Below are positions 26,101-36,655 of a stretch of DNA of 64,000 bases, in pieces. Source of the DNA: Diadema setosum (taxonomy: Eukaryota > Echinodermata > Echinoidea > Diadematoida > Diadematidae); the NCBI RefSeq assembly GCF_964275005.1, contig NC_092705.1, forward strand, positions 1,192,071 through 1,256,070. The letters run 5' to 3'. Every line of letters begins with the position of its first letter. Positions within the stretch are counted from its first letter, which is position 1. The notes beneath the pieces were generated by a model. It was given only the letters and a program-made list of their open reading frames with translations. It searched no databases and was not told the DNA's origin. The position numbers were made by a program, and so were the translations under genes.

Positions 26101-29100
26101 GCTAGCTCCAGCACCAAAATAATTTCCTCTTTTTGGCACCCAGGGAACAACCTTTTTTTAAAAAAATAAATAATTCAACAAAATGGCTGATTTTTATTTG
26201 GTACCCCAGGATACCATTTATGTCATCACTTCATAGTAATCCCTCTCTCCCTCCCCCTAAAAAAAAGAAAAAAAGTACAGAATAATACTTGGTATTGAAA
26301 ACAAATTGTGTATAAAAACTGATAAAATGAGAAACATTGGTCAAAATCTTATATAAAAACAAAATGAAAAGAATTCTCACTTATTTCTGCTTGGTCACGG
26401 AAAGAAAATCGTAGCACAACATCTTAACATATCTATAAATACTTGCCATTAGGACCCCTGATACTGAGTTGGTGTAACGGAGCTGGTGTAATGGAGGTTC
26501 CAGCCCTGTGTATTTATAAGTTGTTACAGGCAGGGAAGCATGGAATACACTACCTTTCAAATATCTCTCATGGAGTACTCTGACTGATGTGGCGTTAGCA
26601 TACCTGCCTTCAAGACTGCAATCTCATTCAACATATTTTCACTGCATTGAAATAAAAAGATTTTCTCTGATAAGCTTCTACCTTTAAGTAATCGACCATA
26701 AAAGCATAGGTGATAACTCCAAACAAAAAAAAGAAAGAATACCTACCAAGTTGTATATTTGTATTGGACATGTGGTAGACTAATCTCTATACAGCTCAGG
26801 CCACTGCTCCTTGGTTTGAAGTAGGACAATGGGTCAGCAACGAATAACTACAATGTATCTGAGATCTTGTGCTATCCTTTCGAAATTACAGTGATAAAAT
26901 CCTCCCTCGATGGAAAACTACTCCCAACATTTTAAACCTTGTCAACACAATTCTGTTCATCTTACACTAGTGAAAACATAAACAGAAAACGGCAATACAA
27001 CTTGATTTTTCATGGCAGGTTTCTGTAATTCAACCTTTTAATCTCTCTTTGATCTGCTCGGCAATATGCTTGCTCCATGCTGTTGTTTCTTCAGCGACGT
27101 ACTGCTTGTCAGCAAGTTCTTCATTCAAGACTGTGTGTATGACTGCCTTCACAGCTGCTGGTCTGAATCTGTGGAATGAAGCATAGGAAAGCAGGGAAGT
27201 GAGTTCAAACAATGCCTGGAAGACATACGCTGGGTAATTTTTTTTTTTTTTTTTTTCCCATAATTGCATGGCAATACAGGACAGGGATGTACCTTTGTTT
27301 GCTACCTTTTTTTTTAAACATCCTCACAGCACAATGTGGTTGCCTTGACATCTATGGCTACCGTATGTGTGCAGTACACCACCTTCAATTTAAGGAAGAG
27401 GGTTGGGGGGACTAGGCAGCAAAGGGTGTCATCAGTACAAGTTACAACTGTAATTTCTTTCTCTCTCTCTCTCCACCTCATCCCTGTAATGTGCTTACCC
27501 TATAGGTTCTTTTTAGTTACATGCATTTCACTTGCTACTTTGCCACTTGCTTTGATACCCATTACTTGTCGTAACCCCGTATCAACTTCTTGGAAGCTAT
27601 ACCAGAACAAGCCGTGACAAGACTTCCTTACATACTCCTCAAAAGATACCCTACCATACCACTTGCCATATGTGCATGCATGCATGAGTGCTCAAACAAC
27701 ACAACCAAGTGTCATCACTTTGCCCCCCCCCCCCCCCCCCCCACTTTTTTAACCCGGAAGTACGTAAGTGGCACTCAATAGAAATAGATAGAGGTCTTGA
27801 AGTGTGAGCGCGGTATGGTTATGTTTTTGTGCTGAAGACCATTATTTTTTTTTTTGCTTGTTAGCTCATGAAATCCGGAAGTGGCCCCCCCCCCCCCCCA
27901 CTTTTGAAAAGGCTCCGTCGGCCCTGGTAAGGTAGCTTCCAGAGTGGTATGGCAAAATTGAAAAATACGGCCATGGAGAGGGGGACAATATCAATTAGAC
28001 TCTAGAACTTAAAGAGATCGTATAGTTTTGGTTGAGACCTAATTTCAGGTTTCTAAAATTTTTGGTGAGATAATAAGAAACCTCTTATGAAATATGAAAG
28101 AGCATGTATGATGTAACTCTATGACGAGTTCCATGTCTATTTGATGAAAATTGGTTTTGAAATGGCTGAGATATCCAAAACAGAGCGATTCTAAAAGTGT
28201 GGAACCCACACTTTATTACGATCGCTTTGTTTTACTTTGTTTTTGGATGTTTCAATCATTCCAAACCCGATCTTCATCAAATAAACTTTGAATTCCTCTT
28301 AAAGGTAGGGAATCCCATTTGCATGCCTCAAATGAAGAGTTGTATAAATACAGTGGTATGTTGAAGAGAGTATCATTTGAGAAACTCCCATAAAGTATTG
28401 AAAGTGGAAGGTAACATTTAGTACATTTTTATTGACCGTTAGATTTTGAATTAAATTTTTTTCGGGGCTCACCGTAAATTCCAGTATATTACTAGGCTAC
28501 CTTTGCAGACCCATGCACTGCATGTGTGTCCATCATGTATATTTTGTGAAGAAAGTTCATCAAAACTTACAAACATTTCTATATACATTCTTGCCACACA
28601 CTCTATATGTTATTACATCAGCTCTTATACTTTTAGATTTGTGTTTATAGATAAAAAAATACAGAAGACTGCAACAAAAAGGCTTAAGTGTGGCTGACAC
28701 ACAGAACTACTGAGTAGTTGAGTTTTGTGCATTATTCAAATTGTAGATAACTGTTGACTTCCAAATTTCTCAGCAGTGGCTTAAACAAGTCCGCTGAGGT
28801 TCATATTTAATGTTTTGCTGCATTCTGGGAGGTCTGTAAAAGGTATCTCCTACCTTTAAAATGGGGTAGGGTAACATCCCCAGTATTCAGTCACTTAAGC
28901 TTTTTCGCAATATTTTTCAAACTAAAATAATACATACATACATCATATCTACAGCAATGTATGTGAAATATATCAAATTTCTTTAATCTCAACTTTCATT
29001 TCGCTAAATATCTCACAGAATTGCACAAAATAGCGAAATATTTCACCTTGAAAATTCCCCAGTATACGGTCATCGGCTCCAGTATTCGGTCACGCGATGT

Positions 29101-30256
29101 GCGCATTCAAAGTCAATGCGTGTTCAAGGCAGCTGAAAAACGCGCACGCGCGCTACCGTGTTGGCGCAAAATTGCATCGGGGACGTTGCGGCGACCGTTG
29201 GTGACCGAATACTGGGGCCTCGGCTCTTGCATTCAACCCTGGTACATTGGGACACTGTATCGGCACGTACGGACATTTTGTTTTTCCTTTGTGTTTTTGA
29301 GGATACCATTACACTCCAAGCTTGCGATAAGCGAAAAATCCCGCGAGAGAACGGTGTATTTCTCGATTTTTAGCGCTTTTTCGGCGACCCGTACTCTTAA
29401 AACTGGGCCTTATCCGCGCGCGCTTTTGGAAAGTAGCGCCGATTCTGCACTTTTGACGGTAAAATTTGGGATTTTGGATGGATTTTTGGAGGGGGCTAAG
29501 GGAGTTTCCTGTTGTGAATGAGTGTACAAGTATGTGAATTAGTGTGATTTGCGTGTGTTGTGACAGTTGAACTTACTGGCTGGTGACTAGTGATAAGTGA
29601 CCGAATACCGGTGCCTGACCGAATACTGGTGCCCTTACCCTATGCTCTGTAACATTGACATCCCCCTTTTGTTTGGCCTTAGTGTTTTCGTGGTATCTCG
29701 CAATAAGAATTCTCATCTCCACCAATACTGTACTAGATCTATCCCTTGAACCCATTGAGGACCGAGTCATGAGTATACTCGGGGAGGCCAGGTGTCTATG
29801 GGAAATCCGTGTTGTAGCAAAATCAAACCGTCCTCAATTCAAGGCTCAATGACAATGCAAAAGCCCAATGGGTTTAAAATTAATCCCAACAGTCAACTCC
29901 CCACCCCATCCCCAGCCTTATTTTTCATACGCATGAGTGAGGGAGGGTGCAGTGCAGTGTCCGCAGAATTACCTTGGTGCAAAATCACTAGCTATAGATT
30001 ATAGCCAGTCAGCGTCAGAAGACATAAACTAACTCATTCATTCCACCGAGTGTTAATTACTGTATAGGTCTAGTAAATACCAAGTATTAACTCAGGATGA
30101 CATGTACTGACACGTGTGGGACTGTGGATCATCTTTCTGGCCGTAGCTTCACAACACTTACTTTCGAAGAAAATTCGGACGTATGTTGTATGTGTTTGGA
30201 GCGGCCGGCTCTTCCGCAACATCTTCTTTTGGGGCTGTTTCCTCAACTTCCGTCAT
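17123..30256 (-). CDS. DYNLT2B: Dynein light chain Tctex-type 2B gene (four exons found, 3' exon missing)
   Basis: Exons at 30256-30162, 27168-27035, 25752-25683 and 17186-17123 (95+134+70+64 = 363 nt, exactly 121 codons) splice in frame at GT-AG borders. The product has a short acidic N-terminus, then NTYNIRPNFLRKFRPAAVK, a helical segment, DRYKFLVQVVIGEQRGEG and CRCFWDSDTDNY. This matches the vertebrate family order, in which the RYK-VVQVVIGE strand is followed by the CFWD-DTDNY strand. Known family role: a light chain of cytoplasmic dynein-2, the retrograde motor of intraflagellar transport in cilia, and it dimerises through the Tctex1 fold. The human protein is about 142 residues, so roughly the last 20 (final beta strand) lie in an exon I could not find. 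Introns are 2,993, 1,282 and 8,496 bp. The identification is firm. The 3' end is unresolved. Confidence 0.93.
18596..19236. mobile_element. 641-bp inverted-repeat element with iterated TTGTTTTGCC motif
   Basis: It starts AGCCTTGAGATGGCAAAACA and ends with the reverse complement TGTTTTGCCATCTCAAGGCT. The core GTTGTTTTGCC or its complement recurs inside near 18809, 18852 and 19058, with weaker variants near 18967 and 18999. The interior is CpG-rich (18890-19060). No transposase frame is seen. Confidence 0.75.
19836..20075. repeat. Tandem duplication of a ~120-bp unit
   Basis: Two units (19836-19949 and 19950-20075) share ATGGGGCCC, CACATGCAT, AATTAAG, GTTCCTAC, GAGGACT, CAGTGGAACATGTTAT and AGATGCATCTATCTTC in the same order. 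Confidence 0.85.
21891..21950. repeat. 20-bp perfect inverted repeat with 20-nt loop
   Basis: TGCAACTGATTGACAAATTG (21891-21910) is followed after 20 nt by its exact reverse complement. CAATAGAAGACTT stands at 21839-21851 and again at 21949-21961, overlapping the end of the right arm. This is the same layout as at 9752-9834. Confidence 0.93.
23303..23487. mobile_element. pogo/Tigger-type MITE, copy 3
   Basis: It shares ACTCCCGATATAATGAAGTC, GGACCAGCAGTTTTCTTTT and the ATAACAGGAATGCACTG end with the copy at 13540, in the same orientation. TA lies on both sides. Confidence 0.75.
24410..24800. mobile_element. TTAA-ended palindromic MITE, family C
   Basis: TTAAAGGGTGTGTACAGTTC at the left, and ACTGTACAGTCCCTTTAA at the right. 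The arms share opposed ATGGCTGAGATATCCAAA and GATATCTCAGCCATTT blocks. It has no ORF. Related copies lie at 28009 and 37591. Confidence 0.82.
25078..25163. mobile_element. 86-bp TTAA-ended micro-MITE, family B
   Basis: It begins TTAACCAGTTGAAGACGAG and ends CTGTCCTCAACGGGTTAA, enclosing ACTCGGGCAGGTGTCTATGG and TTGTAGCAAAATCAGCC. This is one of six copies in the window. Confidence 0.8.
25452..25600 (-). mobile_element. tRNA-derived SINE in DYNLT2B intron 3
   Basis: Reading the minus strand, TTGCTCAGTGAATAAGACC resembles a Pol III A box (TGGCTCAGTGGATAAG in tRNA-like SINEs). GGTCCTTGCTTCAAGTCC resembles a B box (GGTTCGAATCC) at the right spacing. It cannot be a working tRNA: both boxes are degraded and no cloverleaf closes. 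The tail limits are approximate. Confidence 0.6.
25683..25752 (-). CDS. DYNLT2B: DYNLT2B exon 3
   Basis: The acceptor is gtctcacccacag and the donor is GTCAA|gtgagt. The 70-nt exon encodes ELDLDRYKFLVQVVIGEQRG followed by EGV. The DRYK and VVIGEQ-GEGV segments are almost identical to vertebrate DYNLT2B and form the first two core beta strands of the Tctex1 dimer interface. A tRNA-like SINE lies about 80 bp beyond its donor in intron 3. Confidence 0.94.
25753..27034 (-). other. DYNLT2B: DYNLT2B intron 2 (1.3 kb)
   Basis: Defined by the donor at 27034 and the acceptor at 25753. It contains a near-palindrome GGGGTACCATAGTACCCC (25900-25917) and a GTGCAGTGCAGTG run (about 26080-26092), with no recognisable element. 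Confidence 0.8.
27035..27168 (-). CDS. DYNLT2B: DYNLT2B exon 2
   Basis: The acceptor is ttcattccacag and the donor is AAAAG|gttgaa. The exon completes the split Lys codon from exon 1 and encodes FRPAAVKAVIHTVLNEEL, then ADKQYVAEETTAWSKHIAEQ and IKERLK. This is the helix-turn-helix half of the Tctex1 fold. Human DYNLT2B has FRPSVVK and KEELANAEY at the same places. It ends one base into a codon, which matches exon 3. The donor is weaker than that of exon 1 (gttgaa). Without splicing the frame stops two codons later. Confidence 0.93.
27721..27925. mobile_element. Poly-C-bearing repeat element, ends unclear
   Basis: Two C runs (27723-27742 and about 27885-27899) are each followed by ACTTTT, and each is associated with a CCGGAAGT block. 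The layout resembles the short GGATCC-ended elements such as the one at 52192, but no clean terminal repeat was found. Confidence 0.35.
28009..28298. mobile_element. Truncated family C MITE
   Basis: TTAAAGAGATCGTATAGTTT at the left, then the family blocks AAATGGCTGAGATATCCAAA and TCATCAAATAAACTTTGAAT. It stops at TTAA (28299), exactly where the family D element begins. Confidence 0.65.
28299..28859. mobile_element. TTAA-ended element, family D
   Basis: TTAAAGGTAGGGAATCCC at the left, and GGTATCTCCTACCTTTAA at the right (inverted with drift). It begins at a TTAA of the family C relic. It is AT-rich with no ORF of interest. Confidence 0.65.
28867..29642. mobile_element. 776-bp inverted-repeat element with iterated GACCGAATACTGG
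   Basis: The ends TAGGGTAACATCCCCAGTAT and ATACTGGTGCCCTTACCCTA are inverted repeats. The motif or its complement recurs near 29057, 29080, 29200, 29599 and 29615. The core (29090-29480) is GC-rich and holds a 166-codon open frame (29021-29521) with no recognised domain, which is more likely a by-product of composition than a gene. Confidence 0.7.
29746..29844. mobile_element. Micro-MITE, family B copy
   Basis: TTGAACCCATTGAGGACCGA...ACTCGGGGAGGCCAGGTGTC...TTGTAGCAAAATC...CGTCCTCAATTCAA. The terminal TTAA is mutated (TTGAA / TTCAA). Confidence 0.7.
30162..30256 (-). CDS. DYNLT2B: DYNLT2B exon 1 (start codon)
   Basis: ATG at 30256-30254 (reverse strand) has A at -3. It encodes 31 residues plus two bases: an acidic, Ala/Pro-rich leader (MTEVEETAPKEDVAEEPAAP), then NTYNIRPNFLR. 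The donor is AA|gtaagt, a near-perfect splice site. The NTY-I-RP-F motif just before FRP is the family signature at the start of the Tctex1 domain. The leader has the length and acidic character usual for this family, which supports this ATG. The exon sits at the edge of a CpG-rich region that also holds the divergent gene's first exon. Confidence 0.92.
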
Positions 30257-31031
30257 GATAGTAAATGTTGATCCCGACTCTCAAAAATCCAAGTTTTTAC
30301 CGTGTTTTTCCACCGACTTGTTAAATTAGCGAAAGAAGCACGACTGCAGACCGTATCCCATGTCAACAACGACCTAGCGACGGTTTTGACTGCCCGGATA
30401 CTTCACTTGACGAGGGTGAAATTTGCTCTCGAGCCTTTTAAATTACACTTTGAAACCAGATGAATACATTCATGTAACTCTTGGATTACGTTCAGTACGT
30501 AATAGATCACAATCAATGCCGAAGTTACTCTTTGTTGCTACGAGCTACGAACTTCATCAGTCGACAAAATTCCAGTGTATTCGTAGTCCCAGCATATTCT
30601 GTGTACGTGTTCTATGCGTAAATGTGCAATGGCACAAATATTTCGCGAGATGGCGCTAGCACTTGTACTCAAGGGTTGGTCTTGTATGCGCCGGCGGGCG
30701 CCGTATTTTTCCCACGGTATATTTTGGAATTAATTATGGTAATGCGGGAATTACAGAGCAAAGTGGAAACATTTCGAGGATCGACCCATGGTGATACATC
30801 TGGATCGGGATTCTGTAAGGGAGAAGGGGTTGTCACGCCTTGCATTCTAGTAGGATGCCTTCAGAAGACTTACAGGATGCTACCTTTATAGATTTCGGAG
30901 TAATACTGTGAAGACGTTTGTAGTTTTACGCCAGGATTTTGGTCCTCGTACGGCAGCAGTAGGCGCCCAGCTAGGCGGATCGGATCTGCATCATCACCAC
31001 ACGCAGGTGGTTGAATCTCGCCGACAAGAAC
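30257..31031. promoter_or_regulatory. CpG-rich, probably bidirectional promoter between DYNLT2B and a divergent gene
   Basis: The 775 bp between the DYNLT2B ATG (30256, minus) and the plus-strand ATG at 31032 holds clustered CpG, including gcgccggcgggcgcc near 30690. This contrasts with the CpG-poor, AT-rich surroundings. I see no TATA box at a sensible distance from either start. Both untranslated leaders must lie here. Bidirectional, TATA-less CpG promoters are common for ciliary and housekeeping genes (known). That this one drives both genes is inference. Confidence 0.55.
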
Positions 31032-31071
31032 ATGTCTTCTTCTACGGCAAGCTCTGACACCGAAGGATGCG
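31032..31071 (+). CDS. First coding exon of an unidentified plus-strand gene
   Basis: An ATG with A at -3 follows a CpG-rich leader with an in-frame stop upstream (TAG at 30972). It opens MSSSTASSDTEGC, and the exon ends at G|gtaggt, a good donor, after 13 codons plus one base. An alternative donor four bases on (GGTAG|gtattt) would change the phase. The exon points away from DYNLT2B. The Ser/Thr-rich start gives no family clue, and I could not securely identify a second exon in the 33 kb downstream, so the gene's identity is unknown. It could also be a non-coding leader exon. Confidence 0.5.
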
Positions 31072-31320
31072 GTAGGTATTTTCAACACTTAATAACACTA
31101 ACAGGTGGTAGAGGACCACTGGTCATCATCCCCTATTTCTTACTTATTTTGAGCCGTGCCATGTACCGTACAATGTGACTACATTCGACTGGTTTTTCTA
31201 TACAAGTAGCAAACAAGCATAGTAATCACAAATCGTGAGAGAAAATGTCTAGAAATTAATTCGGAAGGTTTCTAGTCAAGACAGTGTGTGTAGATTCCAG
31301 TAAAGTGACAGTCCCCACCT

Positions 31321-31336
31321 TTTTTTTTTTTTTTTT
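31321..31336. repeat. Poly-T tract
   Basis: Uninterrupted T run following CCACC. It could be part of a splice-acceptor-like tract, but no AG with an open frame follows closely. Confidence 0.6.
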
Positions 31337-31588
31337 TATATACCTCATCATCTAAAATTCTACTAAAGTAGGAATTAAGGGCTATGATTTTACCAGGGCA
31401 GAAGAGAAACTTGATAATGATTAATAGTGCAACTAAGAGCATTAATTACTTGTTTAACTTAAATATTTATGGTGCATTGACTTAATGGTCTTTTACCATC
31501 AATTCAATAACAATGTGGAATATATAGGTAACTACCTCTTTTCAATACACTGGTAAAAGTGGTATCCTATGCCAGAGTGATGATGAAG

Positions 31589-31804
31589 TACTGTAAACAT
31601 GGACATTTTTGCGGTGTTGAAATTTGTGCGCGTTTTGTGCTACCAGAAACTAGTGCGAAAATAAAAGCATGCAAGTGTTTGTGCTTGCCATTATAGATGT
31701 TCCAGTAGTTGATGTTTTGATTCTGCGAAATTAAAAACATGCGAAACTTATTTTATCTGGCCGAGCGTGAAAAATTAGTCGCGCCAAAATATCCACTTTT
31801 AAAG
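31589..31804. mobile_element. Diverged CGCGAAAAT-family MITE
   Basis: TACTGTAAACATGGACATTT at the left and AATATCCACTTTTAAAG at the right, with internal GTGCGAAAATAAAAGCATGC and TGCGAAATTAAAAACATGCG. It is related to the better copy at 62712. Confidence 0.55.
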
Positions 31805-34800
31805 GAGTGCCTTGTGGTGCAACTTTGGTGTACAATGTACTCTCATACCACTTGCATATCAGTCAGTGTACAGCTGTTAAAATGAGGAAATCTTAATGGT
31901 TAATTTGTCTAGACATCTATTTATTTATTCATTCATTTATCTGAAATTCAGCTTTTCATACCAGTCTCTAAAAATAGCTAGGTACACAATGCAAAGTATA
32001 GTGAACAGAACTACCATGCTTTTTTTTTTCCAAAGCAGAACTTAGATTGGACATTTTCAATTAAGTGTGCTACAGAGCTGTATTCAATAATCCTCCTCAT
32101 TGCTAACCAAATGGTACTTACAAGTAGTGAAGTCAACATGTACATTCAAGTGGGTGAGATGAATCAGTCTGCTGGTTATGAATAAGGAGAATTGTATGCA
32201 TGAGTAGTAAAGTAAAATGTTTGTTTCAGGTGAGTCAATTCATACCACAGATTGGTAAATAAATGTTGAATAGATCCTGTTTTCAGTCTATTGCTATCGA
32301 CATGTGATCACTAATGCACGAAATGCATCCAACTTGTGATTGTATTGAAACAATATGCAGTGTCTTCTGACAGATGAGATAATTCTGTGCCATTGTGACA
32401 TATCAGAAATAACAGACTGATTTAAAAAAAAATACATGTAAGATAAGGTAAGCTATTAAACAAAATTATAGTCCAACTGATTTTCAAGTTCTGATGATCA
32501 AGCACAGATTGTATGTGTGAGTATTGGAATGTTTTACAGAAACATCAGATCTGTGAATAGACAGAATTGGCACTGATGAATGTAAAACTGTACCCATGTA
32601 TACAAGTATAGGCCTTTTGAATGTTTTTATTTACAACATTGTAAGAAATATTGGTTCTTTGTGGCAGGTTAGAAGCACTTATAACCAGTGACATTGTCCT
32701 TTTGTGTGGATTTACAGAGTTGAAGCTGAACATGTAAAGGAAATTGTTAATTAGGAAGGATGAAGGTGAACTTAAGATGATGTAAGGTGAACTTCACTTG
32801 TCCTTTAAGACTCTGATGATGAAAATCATTCATGTTCTTCCATGCATTCTGAGTGTTCTCAGACGAAGCTATAGTGGGAAATGAAATAGTCTGGTCTCCA
32901 GTATGAGTCACTGCAAGCTCACTTGCTTGGCACCATGATGATCACCCTCTGCTGTGCTACTATGAAGCCATTGGATTTCTTTGATTATCCCCAGCAAGTG
33001 ATCCTCTTCCCCTTCCTCCTCCCTCTCAGTATTTTCAGCTCTCTCCACACCCTTACCCCCCCCCCCCTTTCTCTTTCATCCTTATCATGGCTCTCATATT
33101 GTAGCCGTTGAATTTTTGTTACCTCTTTAGGGTAGAAAGAATCATAGTGCCATGCACTACCTGGTAATACAGTTCAGTGCTTTGCTTTCTACAACCCAGT
33201 CAGTATGATAAGCATGATACACATGGTTGTGAGCCCAGTTATTTCTGTGCACCAGAGCAGGTGTTAGATTATAATCTGATCCATTATCTTAGGAAAAACA
33301 TCTTTGTAATAAAAATAGACACATTCTTAAAAAGGAACTGGATGTTAAGATACAATGTAAATAATACAAGCTGTGTGTCACACAGACAAGGTACGTGAAC
33401 TTGTATAATGAAATAGATTATGAGTCATTGTGTGTAAATCCCTCATGGTAGATACATTTTGTACATTACTTATTTAGTATACCAGGGACTATTTTGACCT
33501 CAATCAACTAATTGGGAAAGAAAGTAAGTCAGTACACATCAGATGCTAGTGATCTTAATACACACAGGGAAATGTTTGCAGAATAACGACTAAAATATGG
33601 TCTCATATTATGACAGCTCATCCTCCGTGCCTGTAACCACTCTGCACTTAGAGCCTCAGTCACTCTAAAATGCACTAAGTAAGCAAAGAACTATTACACA
33701 CACTAATACCCCTACACACATACATACATGTACATTGGACATTATACATAAAACTTGCACTGTGTGCATAACGTGTGTAAAAATGCAGAATATTTGTCTG
33801 CTATTCACTCCATGTTAAATTCATAAATTCTGCTATGAATAGAAAGACATCTATAGATTAAACAAAAATTGTGGCGACCAGTGTTTGAATTTATATGTAG
33901 TGGAATTTTACAACATAAAGTAGCAGATGATCAGAGAAAGTCCTTTTAGAGAGGTCAGTCTGGTAGTATGCAGGGTGGAATGGCAGCAATGAAGTTCACC
34001 ACCTTTCCAGTGTAGGTGCATTCACATTGGAATTAAGTAGTACTAGTATGGAATATGTTGTTGCTGTTGTTCTCATTGGAGAAATACCAGTTACAGGTCC
34101 TGCGGTAGTTCACTTGGCACCATTCATATGCTAATTCACAAAATATTGACATAAAGTATGGTATTTCTGGTGAGCATTGTGCATGTGTGCATGTGTAATC
34201 TCCAATTAGGAAAAGACACAGTACATGTATGTCAGGTCAGGTGAGAATTGCACTGAAATTGGTAGTATTATGTGACATGATTCACACTCAAAGTAATATT
34301 GGAATTATTACCCTAAATACCACAGTATTTTGTGGTGTATTTGCATTAACATTTATGCAACATACTAAGGGAATCAGTGCAAAGTCTAATGTGCTAGTGA
34401 TCACAACTAGTGCTCAGATTTTCTCTTCATTGCAAGTTACGACTGTTTTTATGAGATCAGGATTGTTTAATAAGATGTGACCTGTATTTACGCACTTTTG
34501 GAAAGGATGGGATTGAAAATGTACTCATTTACCTGGGAATACATTCATAGAAAGTGCTTAGTACTTCATATTAATTTAGAAAATGCAGCAGAGATTGTGA
34601 TACCATTCATAAAGCATGAAATTTTGTAGAGATTGTGTCATTCTAGGGTGGTATACTTGTAGCATGAAAGCATATATTCCGGAGACTCTCAAGGAGGCAG
34701 TGGGTGTCTGATAATAACAGAGCGGGCCTACATAATAATGATACACACAGTTATATTCGTATCAGGGGAGCTCTTAATCTCATTCAAGGTGTCCTGAGAA

Positions 34801-35863
34801 GGCCCAGTATGTGCCCCTGGTACACAATCTACAAAGCACCTTGTTGTGAAATGCTGAAAATAGGACAATACCCACTTCACAAAAGAGCCTATTGATTAAA
34901 TCCCCCTTTGTGTTTGGGACTCTGGGTGTTCAATGTTGCATGCCGTATGGTCAATGCGGTCATTGTTGATGTTGATGATGGGAAAGAAGGGAGTGGTACT
35001 GTATGGTCTGGCAGCTCAAATGACCCCCTTAGCATCACAGTGTGTGATCACCTGACCCTTCCCTGGTCTCTTAATACCAGGTCTTCAAAATTGTCTATTA
35101 TCATCATCATAATGAATGCATACTTGACAGGTTAGAAAAGGTTCTCAGCCTCAAATCCTGTTTTATTATTCTGTCAAAAACCATGAAAGTATATTTTCCT
35201 GTGAGGTCAGATTTTGTTCCAATCATTTTTTTTTTAATGATGTCTCATGTAGCTTGGATTATCTTGAAATGTTTCTTAAATGTATTTAGAGAATGTCACT
35301 GTTAGATTCTTTGTTTTGTGAGTGGTACTTGACAGTTTACAGCAGATGCACAAATTTGAAATGGTGAGAATATCAGGTTAGGGTGTGACATACTCATACT
35401 CATGTGACATACAAATATTATAATCGTATAAACCAGGGTGAAGTGACAGTTATACAAATTTGCAACCAGCAGACATAAATTTGTCACCATTATTTTATTC
35501 GAGATAACAATAATGCATGTAATGAAGCTGTCTGCCTTTATGGATTGCATGTCTGTGTATGTAAAAGAAACAAAAAGTAGGGTAAACAATTCAATTTCAC
35601 TCTCAAAGTGAGCAGCGTGGAAGTAAAAAGTTTCCAGTAACTACAACTGTATGCTATTAAAGATTTCCACGCTATTTAAAACATGATACAAACATTGTGT
35701 TTCCTTGTTGTGCTTCAGGGAGAAAAAGAAAAAGTGATATGTAACACGTTATCATACAATGCTGTCAAGTCCCCCAATGTATCTCCGCAGAGCCTGTGTT
35801 GATTTGCTGCATTTGGAAGGCCATGATTACATCATTAATGTTTGTGACTCAGTCCAGCTGCAT
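31805..35863. other. Gene-poor DNA downstream of the divergent first exon
   Basis: No exon with good splice signals and an unambiguous frame. A solo family A end (GGTGAACTTCACTTGTCCTTTAA, allowing an insertion) lies at 32786-32808, and a C run at 33058-33067. Confidence 0.4.
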
Positions 35864-35962
35864 TATAACCCATTGAAGGCGAGTCCTGAGTATAATACGT
35901 GTACTCGGGCAGGTGTCTATGGGAAATGCGTGTAGCAAAATCAACCCGTCCTCAATGGGTCA
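35864..35962. mobile_element. Micro-MITE, family B copy
   Basis: TATAACCCATTGAAGGCGAG...GTACTCGGGCAGGTGTCTAT...GTAGCAAAATCAACCCGTCC...TCAATGGGTCAA. Confidence 0.72.
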
Positions 35963-36655
35963 AGATTAGCAACAATGTTGGCCTACATACACCACAACAA
36001 GAATGGAAATGGAAATGTTGTATCAACAAATACATATTTCTTTGAATTACAGTACTTACCTCTGTGCAGTGAGTATCATACTGAAATGTGTGCTGTTGTT
36101 AAAAGAGGCCTTTTAGCATCGGTTTTTTATTCTCTATGTCCAAACAACAACAACAACCACAACAACAAAACATTCAGAATAAACTAGTGTTTTATGAGGC
36201 TTTCTTGTGTTTGGTTGGGTAGGAAAATCACTTGAAGTACAATGTATCATAATTATTACAGCTGATAATTATAGGGCAAGTCCAAGATAACGTGCACGTT
36301 ACGTATTGGACATTCAGAGACTTTTATGACCTGAAAAATAGTGTTAATGGCCTTTGATCACATTGAACTTTATCATGGTGATTGATATTTAGGAGAAGTA
36401 TAGTCATGTAAAAAATGGAGAAAAATGACCTTCACAATTATATTCTAGAAGAGAAAATATGTGCCGTTACGTATGGGACCAGAAAAATTTTGTTTTTTTG
36501 AACATTTTTTTCAACCTCAAAACTCTCTGAAAGTATTTCATTCTACAACTTGTAACTCACTGTGATGAAAGTCATAACACTCAAGATTATCAGAGGTAAG
36601 TTTCATGTCATGAGGCAATGACGTGTTACGTATGGGACAGTTACGTATGGGACAC

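Larger units (their letters stand above)
27169..30161 (-). other. DYNLT2B: DYNLT2B intron 1 (3.0 kb)
   Basis: It carries T, C and GC-rich runs, a poly-C-bearing element, a truncated family C element, a family D element, the GACCGAATACTGG element and a family B copy. The long open frame at 29021-29521 lies inside the GACCGAATACTGG element. Confidence 0.8.

Noticed and set aside
29021..29521. 166-codon plus-strand frame as a gene
   Set aside because: It lies within an inverted-repeat element in an intron, and its GC-rich core lowers stop frequency. No domain was recognised.
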